43,474 nucleotides of DNA from Gymnopilus junonius (lineage: Eukaryota; Basidiomycota; Agaricomycetes; Agaricales; Galerinaceae). Positions 11,905 to 22,223 of the stretch are shown here, piece after piece. The position numbers and the translations under genes are program-made. The notes beneath the pieces were generated by a model. The model worked only from the letters and a program-made list of their open reading frames with translations, had not been told where the DNA came from and ran no database searches. The stretch's first letter is position 1, and the number at the start of each line of letters is the position of its first letter. The stretch is taken from contig JADNYJ010000280.1 of assembly GCA_015501075.1 (NCBI GenBank), positions 1-43,474 of the forward strand. Reading direction: 5' to 3'.

Positions 11905-11927
11905 GCTGGCTTTTCCTCTCGGGCTCT

Positions 11928-11992
11928 CGGATCGATCAACACCGTCTGGCACGGGACACAGAATGCGGAACAGCTGCTCCGCTATGTATTCG
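11928..11992 (+). promoter_or_regulatory. 3'UTR hairpin element, beta2 copy
   Basis: CCGT-CTGGC-ACGG hairpin followed by gcggaacagctgctccgc, the beta1 palindrome with one A:C mismatch. Confidence 0.45.
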
Positions 11993-12262
11993 AATTTTGC
12001 GATCTTTTTCTTTCAGCTTTTGGCCTTTAGAATTATCCTCGCAATACCGTTCACGATATTTCGTACTTTTCTCATTTGTATTTCCCTTGCTCCCCCTTCC
12101 AATTAACACATCCTTATGCGTTAAAGATTTCTCATCTCGTAGTTCATAAATAGTTTACTTGTCTTGAGTCAGTGCTGCTCTTTTTTCATTGTATCTGTCA
12201 ATACTGTATCTGAATGTAGCCCAGTTTTTGTCCAGTCATCTTTCTGGTGCACAGAAAAGCCT

Positions 12263-13010
12263 GTCACGTCATTGAACAGAATGCCAAATACTTATGAGTC
12301 GAATTAGCTAATTTGAAGTAATGGAAGGTATGTACAAATCATCCCATTTCTCGAAATGAAACCTCCAAATTACAAGGTGCTGAGAGGAAGGAGATGCAAA
12401 GGGTATAAGCTGAAGGATACTTTAAATTTTGGAGTTGCGTGAGGTTGGTTGGGGTGAATAAAGCGCACCTTCGAGTGAGAGGAGAACGGACAAAGGATAC
12501 TGTAAACAAATACCCATCTGCGGCTGTGGCTTGACGGAGTCTCTTTAGTAGTACGAGTAGGTATAGCACACAGTGGTTTCCTATCCCTCTCTGTTGCGTG
12601 ATCTACCTCTCCATGCGCAAGTACTCCAGCACCAGTTCCTCCATTCTACTTCTATGCTTGTTCTATCGCAGGCGATGGTGTGAACAAGACGAGGTTGAGA
12701 TGGGTCTTGAACCTTCCGAATGATGTGTGAAAGTGTTTGGAGGGTATACATTTGCCTGGGACTTGGATGAGCGGAGGTTGTTGGAGTTATATTTTTATTT
12801 AGCATATACAAATGGCAAATGCGACAGCCAGGAGGCAGGCATTAAAATAGATATATTCCTCATGTTCCTCATCGAGTCCAAGTCGCTTTTTTACAGGTTG
12901 ATTTGACTTACTCGCCACTCAATGCTTGCTTCTTTTTTTGGTACTTGTTTATCCCAATGAGGATTAATTACGTGAAGGTGAAATTAGAATCATGTTCGAT
13001 TCTGCGAGTG
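12263..13010. repeat. Downstream segment shared with 27.1-28.2 kb, with an orphan exon-intron remnant
   Basis: Matches the sequence downstream of beta3. Positions 12270-12378 resemble the end of the GEAE...EQ...NGR exon and its intron: attgaacagaatgcc, then atggaaggtatgtac, then ctcgaaatg. The frame is full of stops, so this is a decayed piece of another family member. The rest has no supported gene; a 76-codon minus-strand frame at 12581-12811 is kept open at 27752-27982 but has no recognisable features. Confidence 0.5.
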
Positions 13011-13122
13011 AGCCCCCGTATACATAAACCCATCCCCTGAAATTGATATCATTGTACACACTCCGAATGCTACTTGACATGTTATGCATCTTATAGGCGT
13101 CGTCGGGGTGAGAATAAGGATG

Positions 13123-13760
13123 AGGGCGCGTCAAGAGCCAACTGATCTTCTTCTTCAGAGCTATAGGCGTAGCGAGCTCTATTCAACAATACTGAGGGCT
13201 GTCCTGACATGGAACATGTTTGCTGCTGCCATGCGGCATGAGCCATAGACTACGGAAGCATTTCACGGATGGTATTGGCAGTGAACGGGCGAGACGACGC
13301 GATATCAAGGGCTTGGTGGTAATGTGAACAATGCTGATGGTCAGCCGATGCATGGGCAGTGAATGGCCTGCCGGTCATTGAATAGGAAGATACTGTACAA
13401 TGATGATCAATGAACCGGTATTAGCTGATGAATATGGTACATAGTACATACCATTCAGACGAGCGCACTGGTGAGTGATGCCCTCTTTATGTAAATATGG
13501 ATCTTGCTGATGTCGAGGGAGGCTGTAGACAGAGACTGCACTGGTCAATGCCATTGAGGCCCACTGCGCATAATGGTCGCTCCAGGATTGATTGGGGATC
13601 CTAGATAATTTTAACCGTTAATCAAATGATTACTGCTCTAGTGCAGACGTTGAATTTCCATACCTCTGTCTAGGCTCTGTTGAGTAACTTCCCAGAGGTA
13701 TCTATTCATCAAGTAGTAGAAAGAAGAGTTTGAGCCTGTAGTGTAAACGGGAAGAATGAA
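13123..13760 (-). pseudogene. Gamma fragment: 5' end of a gamma gene, truncated
   Basis: Read on the minus strand, an exon 1 remnant encodes NRYLWEVTQQSLDRG and ends at a GT donor (13663-13662). Degraded exon 2 and exon 3 pieces follow down to 13123. There the similarity to the gamma genes stops inside the sequence matching the SSEE region of gamma2 and switches to sequence that matches 43060-43133. The start codon region is disrupted by frame changes. No exons 4-9 are present nearby. Confidence 0.65.
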
Positions 13761-16524
13761 GAGTCTTGGTGGTGATGACAATAGCCCAGTCAAATAGCCG
13801 TGTCTGGACCAGAATAGGCAGTTGTCGTTTCGCCCGTGCCTTTTTGCTCCCAACCACTATACCGTTCGAAATTGGTTCGCAATGACTCCTGTGCCATTGT
13901 CAGTACCTTCAATATGACATGCAAAGGACCCATTTGTTTGTATTCCTTTCTTTTCCTCTCTTCTTGTCGATCTCACTTTCTTTCAATTCACCAGGAGGAC
14001 TGAACTCTGCTGTGACCTGTCCATAATATGACCAGCACCATTCACTTCCAAGTCTCAAGAACGCCTTCCTCCTGTCCATGATTGCACCATAAATTTACGT
14101 CTCTAACTCCTACAGGCCGTCGTAAGCTCAAATCTTCTCCGTCTTTGCTAGTACGCATGCTCACGTATCTGGTATAGAAATGAAACAATGTTGATGCAAG
14201 AAGGAGGATCATTTATATGAACAATGAACTGGCAGACGGACGCGGCAGAATGGAAGCGGACGGAGGCTCTTAACCTTGACCAGCGTTGTGGGCATCGTCA
14301 ACCCCATTGCTCAGGCGTATTCCAGCTTACGCCTCTTCCTCCCTTTGTGTCCGCCTCTCAGCCTTCCACCCCTGGGTTCTCTCAATATTCATGTGCCCTA
14401 ACACACCCTCATGTGCACTGTGACCCGAGCCTCTGCAAGATGCACATAAAAACTCGCAGCAAGCGAGTACGACAGAATCGGTATCGGTCTGGATGCGTTG
14501 CTCCCAGGGATAATCAATAATCGTCCAGCTGGCCCATTGACTCCATGTGCATCCTCCTCTTTCTCCTCCTCATTGATCACTCTCCGTCCATCCTCACGCC
14601 ACCCTCCTCCTGCGCTCATCTATTGGTTCGCCAGATGACTACTATCCGCCACTCATTTACCACATAAGTTACCGCGTCTGTCTCCTCTCATTCCATCCAC
14701 AAGGCAGAGGAATAGTCCCTCTCGGCTTTGTAAACGTCTACAACATCGGTACCTCCAGATCCGACACCCAGTGCTCGACGTTCGCACGTCCTCCAATTTA
14801 CACCCCACCCACCCACTTCGTCTCTATTTCCGCATCCCTCTCGGCCATGTGAAATTGTTTACAGGAAAACGCGTCCAGATGGCAATCATAAGACACGAAC
14901 GACCTTTTTGAAGGATTCACCTGGAGAGTACGACCAAAAGCCCATGGTGATCGGGGCTTGCGTGCGCGTCTCTCGGGCTCTGATTACCCCACAATCTCGC
15001 ATCGCCATTCGTTCCACAGGTGACGCGTCCGTCCGTCTGTCTGTCCTTTCACACTTCCTTTCTTCTCTCTCATACTCTCCGGGCTACAGTCACTCAGCCT
15101 CGGGCATTCCTCGCTTCTTCGACGCCACCAACTTGCATTTCAGGCTGCATCACTCCCTTCAATGACAATAGCAGCGGGCGCATAGTACATGTCGGCCTTC
15201 CCTAGGCTGTCTCCATTCTACTTCTCAACCCCTTTACACTCTCGTCTTTCAACCTCGTGAGACCCTGCATTCTCAGTCTCATCCTGATGTGCACAGTGGC
15301 CCGACGCCTTGCGAATACTTTACGCGACATCCAAGCAGCGTTCGGAACGTGTACGATGATACGGCTTCAATTTGGACGTGATGGACGTGAATTTTAGGGT
15401 CGAAGTAGAAAAAAAGACGGTGGTCAAAAGAAGTTGTTGTGCCGCCCCTGTCACTGCTGGCACTGGTCGTGGTCATGTTGGTCGTGCCGCTTGAGCTGGC
15501 GCTGCTTGCGCTGACATCAGGCAGATTGGAGAAAGCAGGAGAAGGTGAGGGGTCTGCAGTCAATCAGGCAGCCTCTAAATCACGATTGCGCACATTTTCT
15601 CGGCAAGGAATGGAGGGCACCTTCACACACTCTCACATCACGCTTTCGTCCCCTTTTGAGCCAGAAAACCCATGACGCGTTTAGGGAGGAGTTATTGAAT
15701 GCTCATGTCGTCTTTGGTCGATTTATTTTGACGGCAAGGAGGGGCGGGATGGGTTTACGCATACGGGGCGTCCTTGAGGTGAACGTTGGTATTGACCTGG
15801 TTGATCGTTGTCACTGGGTCGAGGTCTTGAGGCTGTCAAGTCTGCAAGCTCTTGTTGATATCGGAGTCTGGCGTCGCCTTCGCTTGTCTACTCAGGTTCA
15901 AATTTAGAGGGTTCGAGATGTTGTCGTGAACCTGAGTTCTCTTCTTGGCTCGAGTTTGTAACTTGCGCACTGGTGATGTCTTAGGAGTCACGAGCGGCTG
16001 GACTTATTTCCATAGACGAGGTTGGATTTTGATTCGCATCCTGGATAGTTCCTCGCTAATCTCCTGTACATAGGTGACAAGGAAGCTTTTTTTCGTTCTG
16101 CTCCTTGATGGATGAACGATTACGGTATATGGTATGGCTGAATTTTAGTTGGATTATAGGCTGCTGCGTGATGAGTAATATTGTTCATCGAAAGGTAGCC
16201 GTCATTTACTCTAGAAGTGGAGGCGAAGATGACCCTGTCAGCTATTTTAATTGACTAAATTGACTGGCACTAGCTAGTATTGGAAGGCAACAGGGAGGTT
16301 GTTGGCCCATCTGGCAATTATGAGTGGTTCCGTACCATACGCCCATTTTATTTTCAAAACCGGCCCCACGAATACATCGACTACATAATACAAAAGAGAA
16401 GGAGTAAACTGTAAACGAGAATCATTTCCAAGGGAATTCATGTAAAACGGAATACCACAGTAGCAGAAGAAGATACAGCCAAAAGCAAATAAAATGCCAG
16501 AGAACCCATTGTGATCATTCTGAC
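13761..16524. other. Unassigned spacer with recurrent segment U
   Basis: No gene supported. Blocks near 13880-13930, 14285-14430, 14985-15030 and 15290-15480 resemble 20180-21420 and its inverted copy at 42900-43474. They include a cacaatctcgcatcgccat block and a cgtggtcatgttggtcgtg block. The plus-strand frames are CT-rich and do not form a collinear protein between copies. 15900-16520 shows nothing recognisable. Confidence 0.4.
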
Positions 16525-16609
16525 TTTGTATGGCAGAAGCTCGGAATAAGCGAGGAATAAGACACAAGAAATATATCATTGGAGAAACTTGGCATGAATA
16601 CCGGAAGCA

Positions 16610-16650
16610 GGGTGTTCCGCGTCCCGTGCCACAACGGCACTGATCGATCC
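16610..16650 (-). promoter_or_regulatory. 3'UTR hairpin element, gamma1 copy
   Basis: CCGT-TGTGGC-ACGG hairpin on the minus strand, 42-82 nt past the stop. The second palindrome of the alpha and beta genes is absent. Confidence 0.45.
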
Positions 16651-16691
16651 GACGTTCCGAGAGGAAAAAGCGGTTTGCATCTTTCCTCCAT

Positions 16692-19394
16692 CTAATTCTC
16701 GTTTTCTTCGCTCTCTGGGACCTGCTCTGCAGGAGACACTGTTTCAGCGATATGGACAAGCTCTTTCTCCTGCCTGTCATAAATTACTGATTAGTTTTTG
16801 TTCATGCATTAGGTTATTGTCGTACTCTGGAATCCGCTGCAGCCAAAATGGCCCATCCATCTTGTCTCGTAGTAATTTCTTCTTTCTTTTCATATTGTTC
16901 TCCTCTGGTACTGCTTCTTGAGACGGCATCGGTGGGCTTGGGGATGAAAAATGTGGCGATGAAGATGAAGCGGACGAAGCGGACGAATTGCGTATGCGTT
17001 TGACTGGTCGCTCAGGTTGGGATGTCTCCGACGCTGGGAATGGGGGATTGAGCAAGATAAGGACGTCGTATCGGCAGTATGGTGACTCACCGACTTCGTC
17101 TCTTTCCTTCCGCTTACTCTCTGCTCTAGAAGCTTGAGGCGATGATCAGGGAAGCTGATTCCGGGGACTGAAATAACTCAGTGAAGCCGCCTCCCTGGTT
17201 TTCCGGCCTGTAATATTTCACTGATCAGTTTTGTTCATTTATTAGGTCATTTTCGTACTTTGGAACCAGCTGCATTCTGAAACTCCCCCCAAGTTCTTCG
17301 TCAAGGTATACCGCTTCCTTGGTTTCTTCTTTTTTTGAACATTCCCTTGCGCTGGCGTTGATGAACGTGAGGACGAGGATTCAGAAGCAGTTGGTAAAGG
17401 TGATGCTGAACTACGTCTTCGTTTGGTGCATTGTTGAGGTTGGGATGTCTCCGAGGCTGGGAATGGGGACTGAGTAAGATAACAACTGGGTGCAAGGATG
17501 TAGCGACTCACCGACTTCCGTATCGCTTTTGCGTTTGCCCCTCTTTCAAACTCTCGTCCTGATAGGTGATTCTCAGCGATATCTCCGGGTGTACAGAGTG
17601 CTGAGATGACTCGGTGAAGTCATCTTCCTCAGTTGACCGCGGTACATTTGATGGAAAATTACCAGTGGATGAGCCTACCCTTGGTGATGTTGGATTTGTG
17701 TCCAGGATCCCGCCTCGTGTGGCAAGCTTCTGCTTGTAAGCATCCATTTCGAGAAGTGGAATGAGTCACACATACCTTCCGTTGTCTGGTCCCTTATTGA
17801 AAGGGTTCTTCTGCTCTATGAGGTATTCCTCAGAGCTTGGAGTAGATTCGGATCTCAGGTGTTGATTTGCTTCTGCTTCTCCCTGATGGAAGGTAGAAGA
17901 ATCAGTTGGGTCTTGATCGCGTTCTTTCAAAATTTCTTCGACCAGGTGTTGGAATGTGAAGTCCCATTCGTTGTGTTGAGCTGTTGGAATTTGCGATGGG
18001 GTATAGAGCGAGTGATGTTGCTGTGGGATATCATTTGGCAACCATTCTTCGTTACTGCTTGTTGAGGGGACGGAGGTCGAAAACGCAATGTGCGGTGGCC
18101 GCTGGGCAAAGAACCCATTAACCACCTCCAGGTATTCGGGAGATGGCACTATATAATTATGGTCAATATGTGTTTGGAGTTGGCGCGGAAGACCTGGTAC
18201 CTCGTAGGTTTTGTATTTCATCTGAAATGCTATCCTGGCTGTGGACATGTGGCTGCAGTTGCACAGATTGGATGCCATTGTGATCTTGTGGCAGAGTCGG
18301 TGTCGTGGTGTTGGCATCTGAACCTTCTTCTATGAGGATTTGTTCGTTGGATTGATTTGCTGTCCCTCCGAACTGAACCAAACTGGTGGGCGGTGGATTA
18401 GAGTCGTGAGCATGTTCATAGTTATGGTCATCGAGTTGAGAGGCAGTGGAATGGTCAGGAAGAGTTTGCACCCCTCCGCTATGATGATGATTATTGAACG
18501 TGATGTTGTTCGGCACAAGGTGCTTGTGAAGAACTGACTGATGTTGTTCAGAGTCACAGATGGCGAGGCTCCGTTAAAACAACACTGGGGACCGCTCTGG
18601 GATGGGCATGACCGGCTGCTGCCATTCGGCATGAGCTGTAGAACTCGGAAGCATCTGGGGGATGGTGTTGATAGTGAGCGGGCGAGCGAGGGTGAGGTCA
18701 TTCCCTTGGTGGTATGCTGATTGACGTTGATGTTCAGGTGGTCCGTATCCAGAGAATGGGTTACCTATAGATGGCTGGTGCAGGCTATGAAGTACTCGAT
18801 GCACCGGCGTGATGTGAGCGAGAGACGATGGGTACACGACGCCAGCAGTAGGTTGAGCAGACATGGTCCTTGGATAGGGAGCTTCTGTACCATAAAACAC
18901 ACTGTTCAGACTAGTGCACTGGCGAGTGATGCCCTGTATGGCGCCAGCCATTGGGTAGGGAGATGCTGTATAATGACGATCAATGAACCAGTATGATCTG
19001 ATGCATATGGCGAAACGTACCGTTCATACCAGCGCGCTGGTGAGCATCGCCCTCTTTATGCATATATAAATTGCCCTGATGTCGAGGGAGGCCATAGGCA
19101 GACTCTGCGCTATTGAATGCCATTGAGGACTGCGCGTGGTAGTGAATGATTGATCCAGGATTGTTCGGGGCCGATGACGGGTGGAACATGCTCGGGATGC
19201 TGCTCAGGCTTGAATGAGAAGTCACTGTATTTGAATAAGGAAGGCCTGCGTAATTTTAATTGTTAATGCGGTGTCTCATAGTGCAGGTATGAAACTTTCT
19301 TACCTCTGTCTAGGCTGCCTTGGCCAACTTCCCAGAGGTGTCTATTTGCTGAGAAAGAAGGTATGGATGTCAAGCCAACGTTAAATAGGTTCAT
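16692..19394 (-). pseudogene. Gamma1: broken copy of the gamma gene
   Basis: Nine-exon layout as in gamma2. Exon 1 (19394-19304) encodes MNLFNV... with HLWEV and SLDR. Exon 2 (19245-19021) is close to gamma2. Exon 3 has an in-frame TAA at 18574-18576, where no indel is present, so this is a true nonsense change relative to gamma2. Exon 5 has two 1-nt losses near 17560-17580 that put the next exon out of frame. Exon 4 ends with GEAE...SSEEYLIEQ...DNGR. Both basic modules (KRRRSS; KRIRNS with KRKKK) remain readable, and the tail ends ELVHIAETVSPAEQ before TAG at 16694-16692. The nonsense codon makes pseudogene status more secure than for the alpha and beta copies. Confidence 0.72.
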
Positions 19395-19506
19395 GGTGGC
19401 AAGAGGAGCCTGGAGTGTGTAAAAGGGAGGGATGAAAAGTATTGGGTTGACGAGGACAATGACCAAGTGTGTACCTCCTTAAGGCCAGAAAAGGACAACT
19501 CGGCAA

Positions 19507-19523
19507 CGTGTTTGTCAAACACG
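19507..19523. promoter_or_regulatory. 17-bp palindrome upstream of gamma1
   Basis: cgtgtttgtcaaacacg: 8-bp arms around a single centre base, 113 bp before the gamma1 ATG. Exact copies lie at the same place before gamma2 and gamma3. It looks like a binding site for a dimeric factor. Confidence 0.5.
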
Positions 19524-19581
19524 AGTGGGGGTGCCCATTGATCCCATTTTGAGAATTTTCTGTCCACAATCTTGGCTCGAC

Positions 19582-19705
19582 AAAATTTCAAATCCAATTA
19601 GACCCACCTTAATCACTGATGCCTCATTTTTTCCGTCAGAAGGACGATGCTTTTGGCAGGGAATATTTTCGGGGTTGTGGGTGCCAGCAAAAATCCCATG
19701 GTTAC
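19582..19705 (-). promoter_or_regulatory. Conserved upstream block, gamma1 copy
   Basis: Minus-strand counterpart of the beta upstream block, 188 bp from the start codon. Confidence 0.55.
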
Positions 19706-20262
19706 TCTTCCAAGTCGCTTGTGACCTCCTCCTTTGTCGCCCTTTCACCACGCCTGCTTTCTTCTTCTTTCTTCTAAGAATGTCGCAATTCTAAAACCCT
19801 GAAGACGACTGAAATCGATTGGTTCTTATTGAATAAATTCTAATTTAGTCTTGATATGGAAATTGCCTATTGAAGTCCACCGAATTTCCTCGCACTCCTC
19901 TCAATTCCGGCCTTTTTGGAGGTGGCTTGCATCGCATCCAAGTCACCTGTTAAGGAAGGGTACTAACGATGTGCTGCATAATATTCTTTGCTTTCTTGTT
20001 ATTCAATCGATGAGGAGTTGGCAAAGTACGTATGTGAGTCGACTTCAGCCTCCAACTTTCAACTGACTAAAAATAGCGGGCTCTGAACGTTGAACCCCAA
20101 GTCTGTGCCCGAATAGGCAGCTGTCGGGCCGTCGGCATTTTCGCCCACACATTTTTGCTTTCAACCACCACTATTGCCTTCGCAATGATTCCTCTATCTC
20201 TGTCAGTACCGTCAATGTGATACGTAAAGTGCGCTTTAACTTTCATTGTAATTCTTCTTCAC

Positions 20263-21985
20263 ATCGACCTTACTTTCAATTTCAGGCTGAATTTTGCTGC
20301 CCAATACGCCCGGCACCATTTGATCTCCAACTCCCAGGCACACATCTTCTTAGCCACAGTTGCACTATACCCACCTATACAAGCTTCCCAGGTTCTCGCA
20401 ATTTAATAACTCCTCGTAACTTTGTTTCCCTGGAGCGCTTGCTCACTTCTGGACCTGGTGTAGAAGGAATAGGGAGAATGAAAAAGAAACGCGAATGGAG
20501 GTCCATTCGGATGAAAAGGCAGATGGATGCTACAAGACAGAGTCAGAGAAGGCATCTCAATGTCAGACAGCTCACAGGCATTGCCAATGCCACGTGTACT
20601 CTAGCTTACATCTCTTCCTCCCTCTCCATCCGCCTCTCAGCCTTCCGCGGACCCAAACAAGTTGTCTCTTCTCAATTTAGAACCTCATCCTTATTATTCA
20701 GTACACTCCTCCTGACCCTATTCAGCCTTTCTTTTTGGTCTCTCAATGTTCATGCACACTGTGCACTGTGACCCGAGGTTCTGAAAATTGCACGACAATC
20801 CGTCTGAACGCCTCGCTGTAAAATTCAGTCACCAACCTAACTCCTGAACATTCAGGCTGTGGTACCCCCGCAATCTCGCACCGCCATTTGTTCCATGAGT
20901 GACGTGTCCGTCCTTCCGTCTCCTCCCTCCTCTCTTTCACATCTCATCCTGGCAATGAGCATTCTCGGCTTCAAGCATTGCTGGTATACCCAACGACTTC
21001 CTTACACCCTTCAATGAGGATGACAGTGTGCCCTCAAATATACCCGCCTTCCCCTGGACTCTTTCCATTTCACTTCCCACCCCTCGACACTCTCGTCTTT
21101 CAACCTCGTCAGACCCCTCTGACATCCATTTCACTTCTCTTCACATCCCAACCTCTCCACACACACCGCACTTCCATGACACGCGCTCATCCTCATTCTC
21201 ACCCCGACGACGCCTATAACACGCATAACACGTCAAGTAACATTCGGAGTGTGTACAATGTTATCAATTTCAGTTTGGACACGATGGGCGCGGATTTGAT
21301 AGCCATGTTGGATATGAACACATGGATGGAGGTTTCTGCCTCGCCACCGCTGCTGGCGGTCGTGGTGGTGGTGGTCACATTTGGGCAGGCCGTGTTGGTC
21401 GTGTGGCTACTAGCAGAGTGAGATGGAATAGGGGACATGGGAGGAGATGAGGTGTAAAGTTAACTTCTGGATTATGGACCGTTTCTTAGCAAGGAACGGG
21501 GAGTATCATCGCCCCTCACACTGATACTTTTTTGAGTCAGAAGAACAGGTGTTAGGCTCGACGCATCAAAGGGGAGTTTTTGCACGCTAATTGCATCTTT
21601 GGTCCATCTATCTTGCTGCGAGGAGGGGCGGGGTGGGAAGCACATTGTGATGAAGGTTTGCGCATATGGGGCGTCCTGGTGGTGAAAGTAGGTATCGGTC
21701 CGGTGGATCGTCGAGGGCGAGTCGACGCCGTGAGTTGGCGAGATTAGGTTGGCGTCCTGGAATGACTGGCCTGGTCTCTTGTGCGTTTGAGGCCTGATCT
21801 TCCATTACCAAAGCAAGGACAATATTTACAGATGCGCAGCTTTCGCTCAGGTTTCTCATCAGTAGTTAGGATCTTCTTTAGCATTGGAAATACGATTGGG
21901 TACAAATTCTAATGCATGGTATTGTAGAGTACGCAGAAAGGGAATAAATAGATAATACAGACAAAGTGAAGATGTGAATGAGAAA
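20263..21985. other. Unassigned spacer with segment U; start of the inverted-repeat arm
   Basis: A 184-codon plus-strand frame at 20217-20771 is Ser/Leu-rich with no recognisable features; the related 13.9-14.5 kb segment does not keep it open, so I do not call it a gene. From 20836 the sequence is repeated inverted at the right end of the window. 21610-21870 contains an 83-codon minus frame whose inverted counterpart near 42470-42720 is similar DNA but also unsupported. Confidence 0.4.
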
Positions 21986-21991
21986 TTTATT
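21986..21991 (-). terminator. Possible poly(A) signal of gamma2
   Basis: AATAAA on the minus strand, about 235 nt past the gamma2 stop, preceded by the 14-bp palindrome aaaagttaactttt at 22033-22046. Both are kept after gamma3. Confidence 0.35.
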
Positions 21992-22143
21992 CATAGTAAC
22001 AGGAAAGGCCTAGGAGGTTACAATTACAACTGAAAAGTTAACTTTTGACATGAAGAAAATAAGAACAATTACAGTACGACTTTGAAAGGCAGAAGCTCGG
22101 AAAAAGACACAGAACAGAAACTTGACAAAGCACGGTGAATTTT

Positions 22144-22184
22144 TTGTTCCGCATCCCGTGCCACAACGGCACTCATCGATCCGA
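22144..22184 (-). promoter_or_regulatory. 3'UTR hairpin element, gamma2 copy
   Basis: CCGT-TGTGGC-ACGG hairpin, 40-80 nt past the stop codon, as in gamma1. Confidence 0.45.
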
Positions 22185-22223
22185 CGCTCCGAGAGGAAAA
22201 AGCGGTTTGCATCTTTCCTCCAT

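Larger units (their letters stand above)
7393..12262. repeat. Large direct repeat R1, right copy
   Basis: Second copy of the alpha-beta unit, carrying alpha2 and beta2 in the same head-to-head order. Differences from the left copy include many 1-nt indels, a duplicated tattgatca near 9645-9655 and a 30-nt in-frame block present only here in alpha2. Confidence 0.85.
16525..20262. repeat. Direct repeat R2, left copy (gamma1 unit)
   Basis: Matches 22077-25753 in the same orientation: 3' flank, gamma gene, promoter and about 870 bp upstream. Flanks and gene ends are very similar, whereas the middle exons of the gamma genes are strongly diverged. Confidence 0.8.

Noticed and set aside
1395..12262. 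Homeodomain (HD1/HD2) mating-type locus, suggested by divergent paired genes with variable middles and nuclear signals
   Set aside because: No WFxNxR homeodomain helix or other DNA-binding motif is present in any alpha, beta or gamma model.
20217..20771. 184-codon plus-strand frame
   Set aside because: Ser/Leu/Arg-rich with no domain; the related segment at 13.9-14.5 kb does not keep the frame open.
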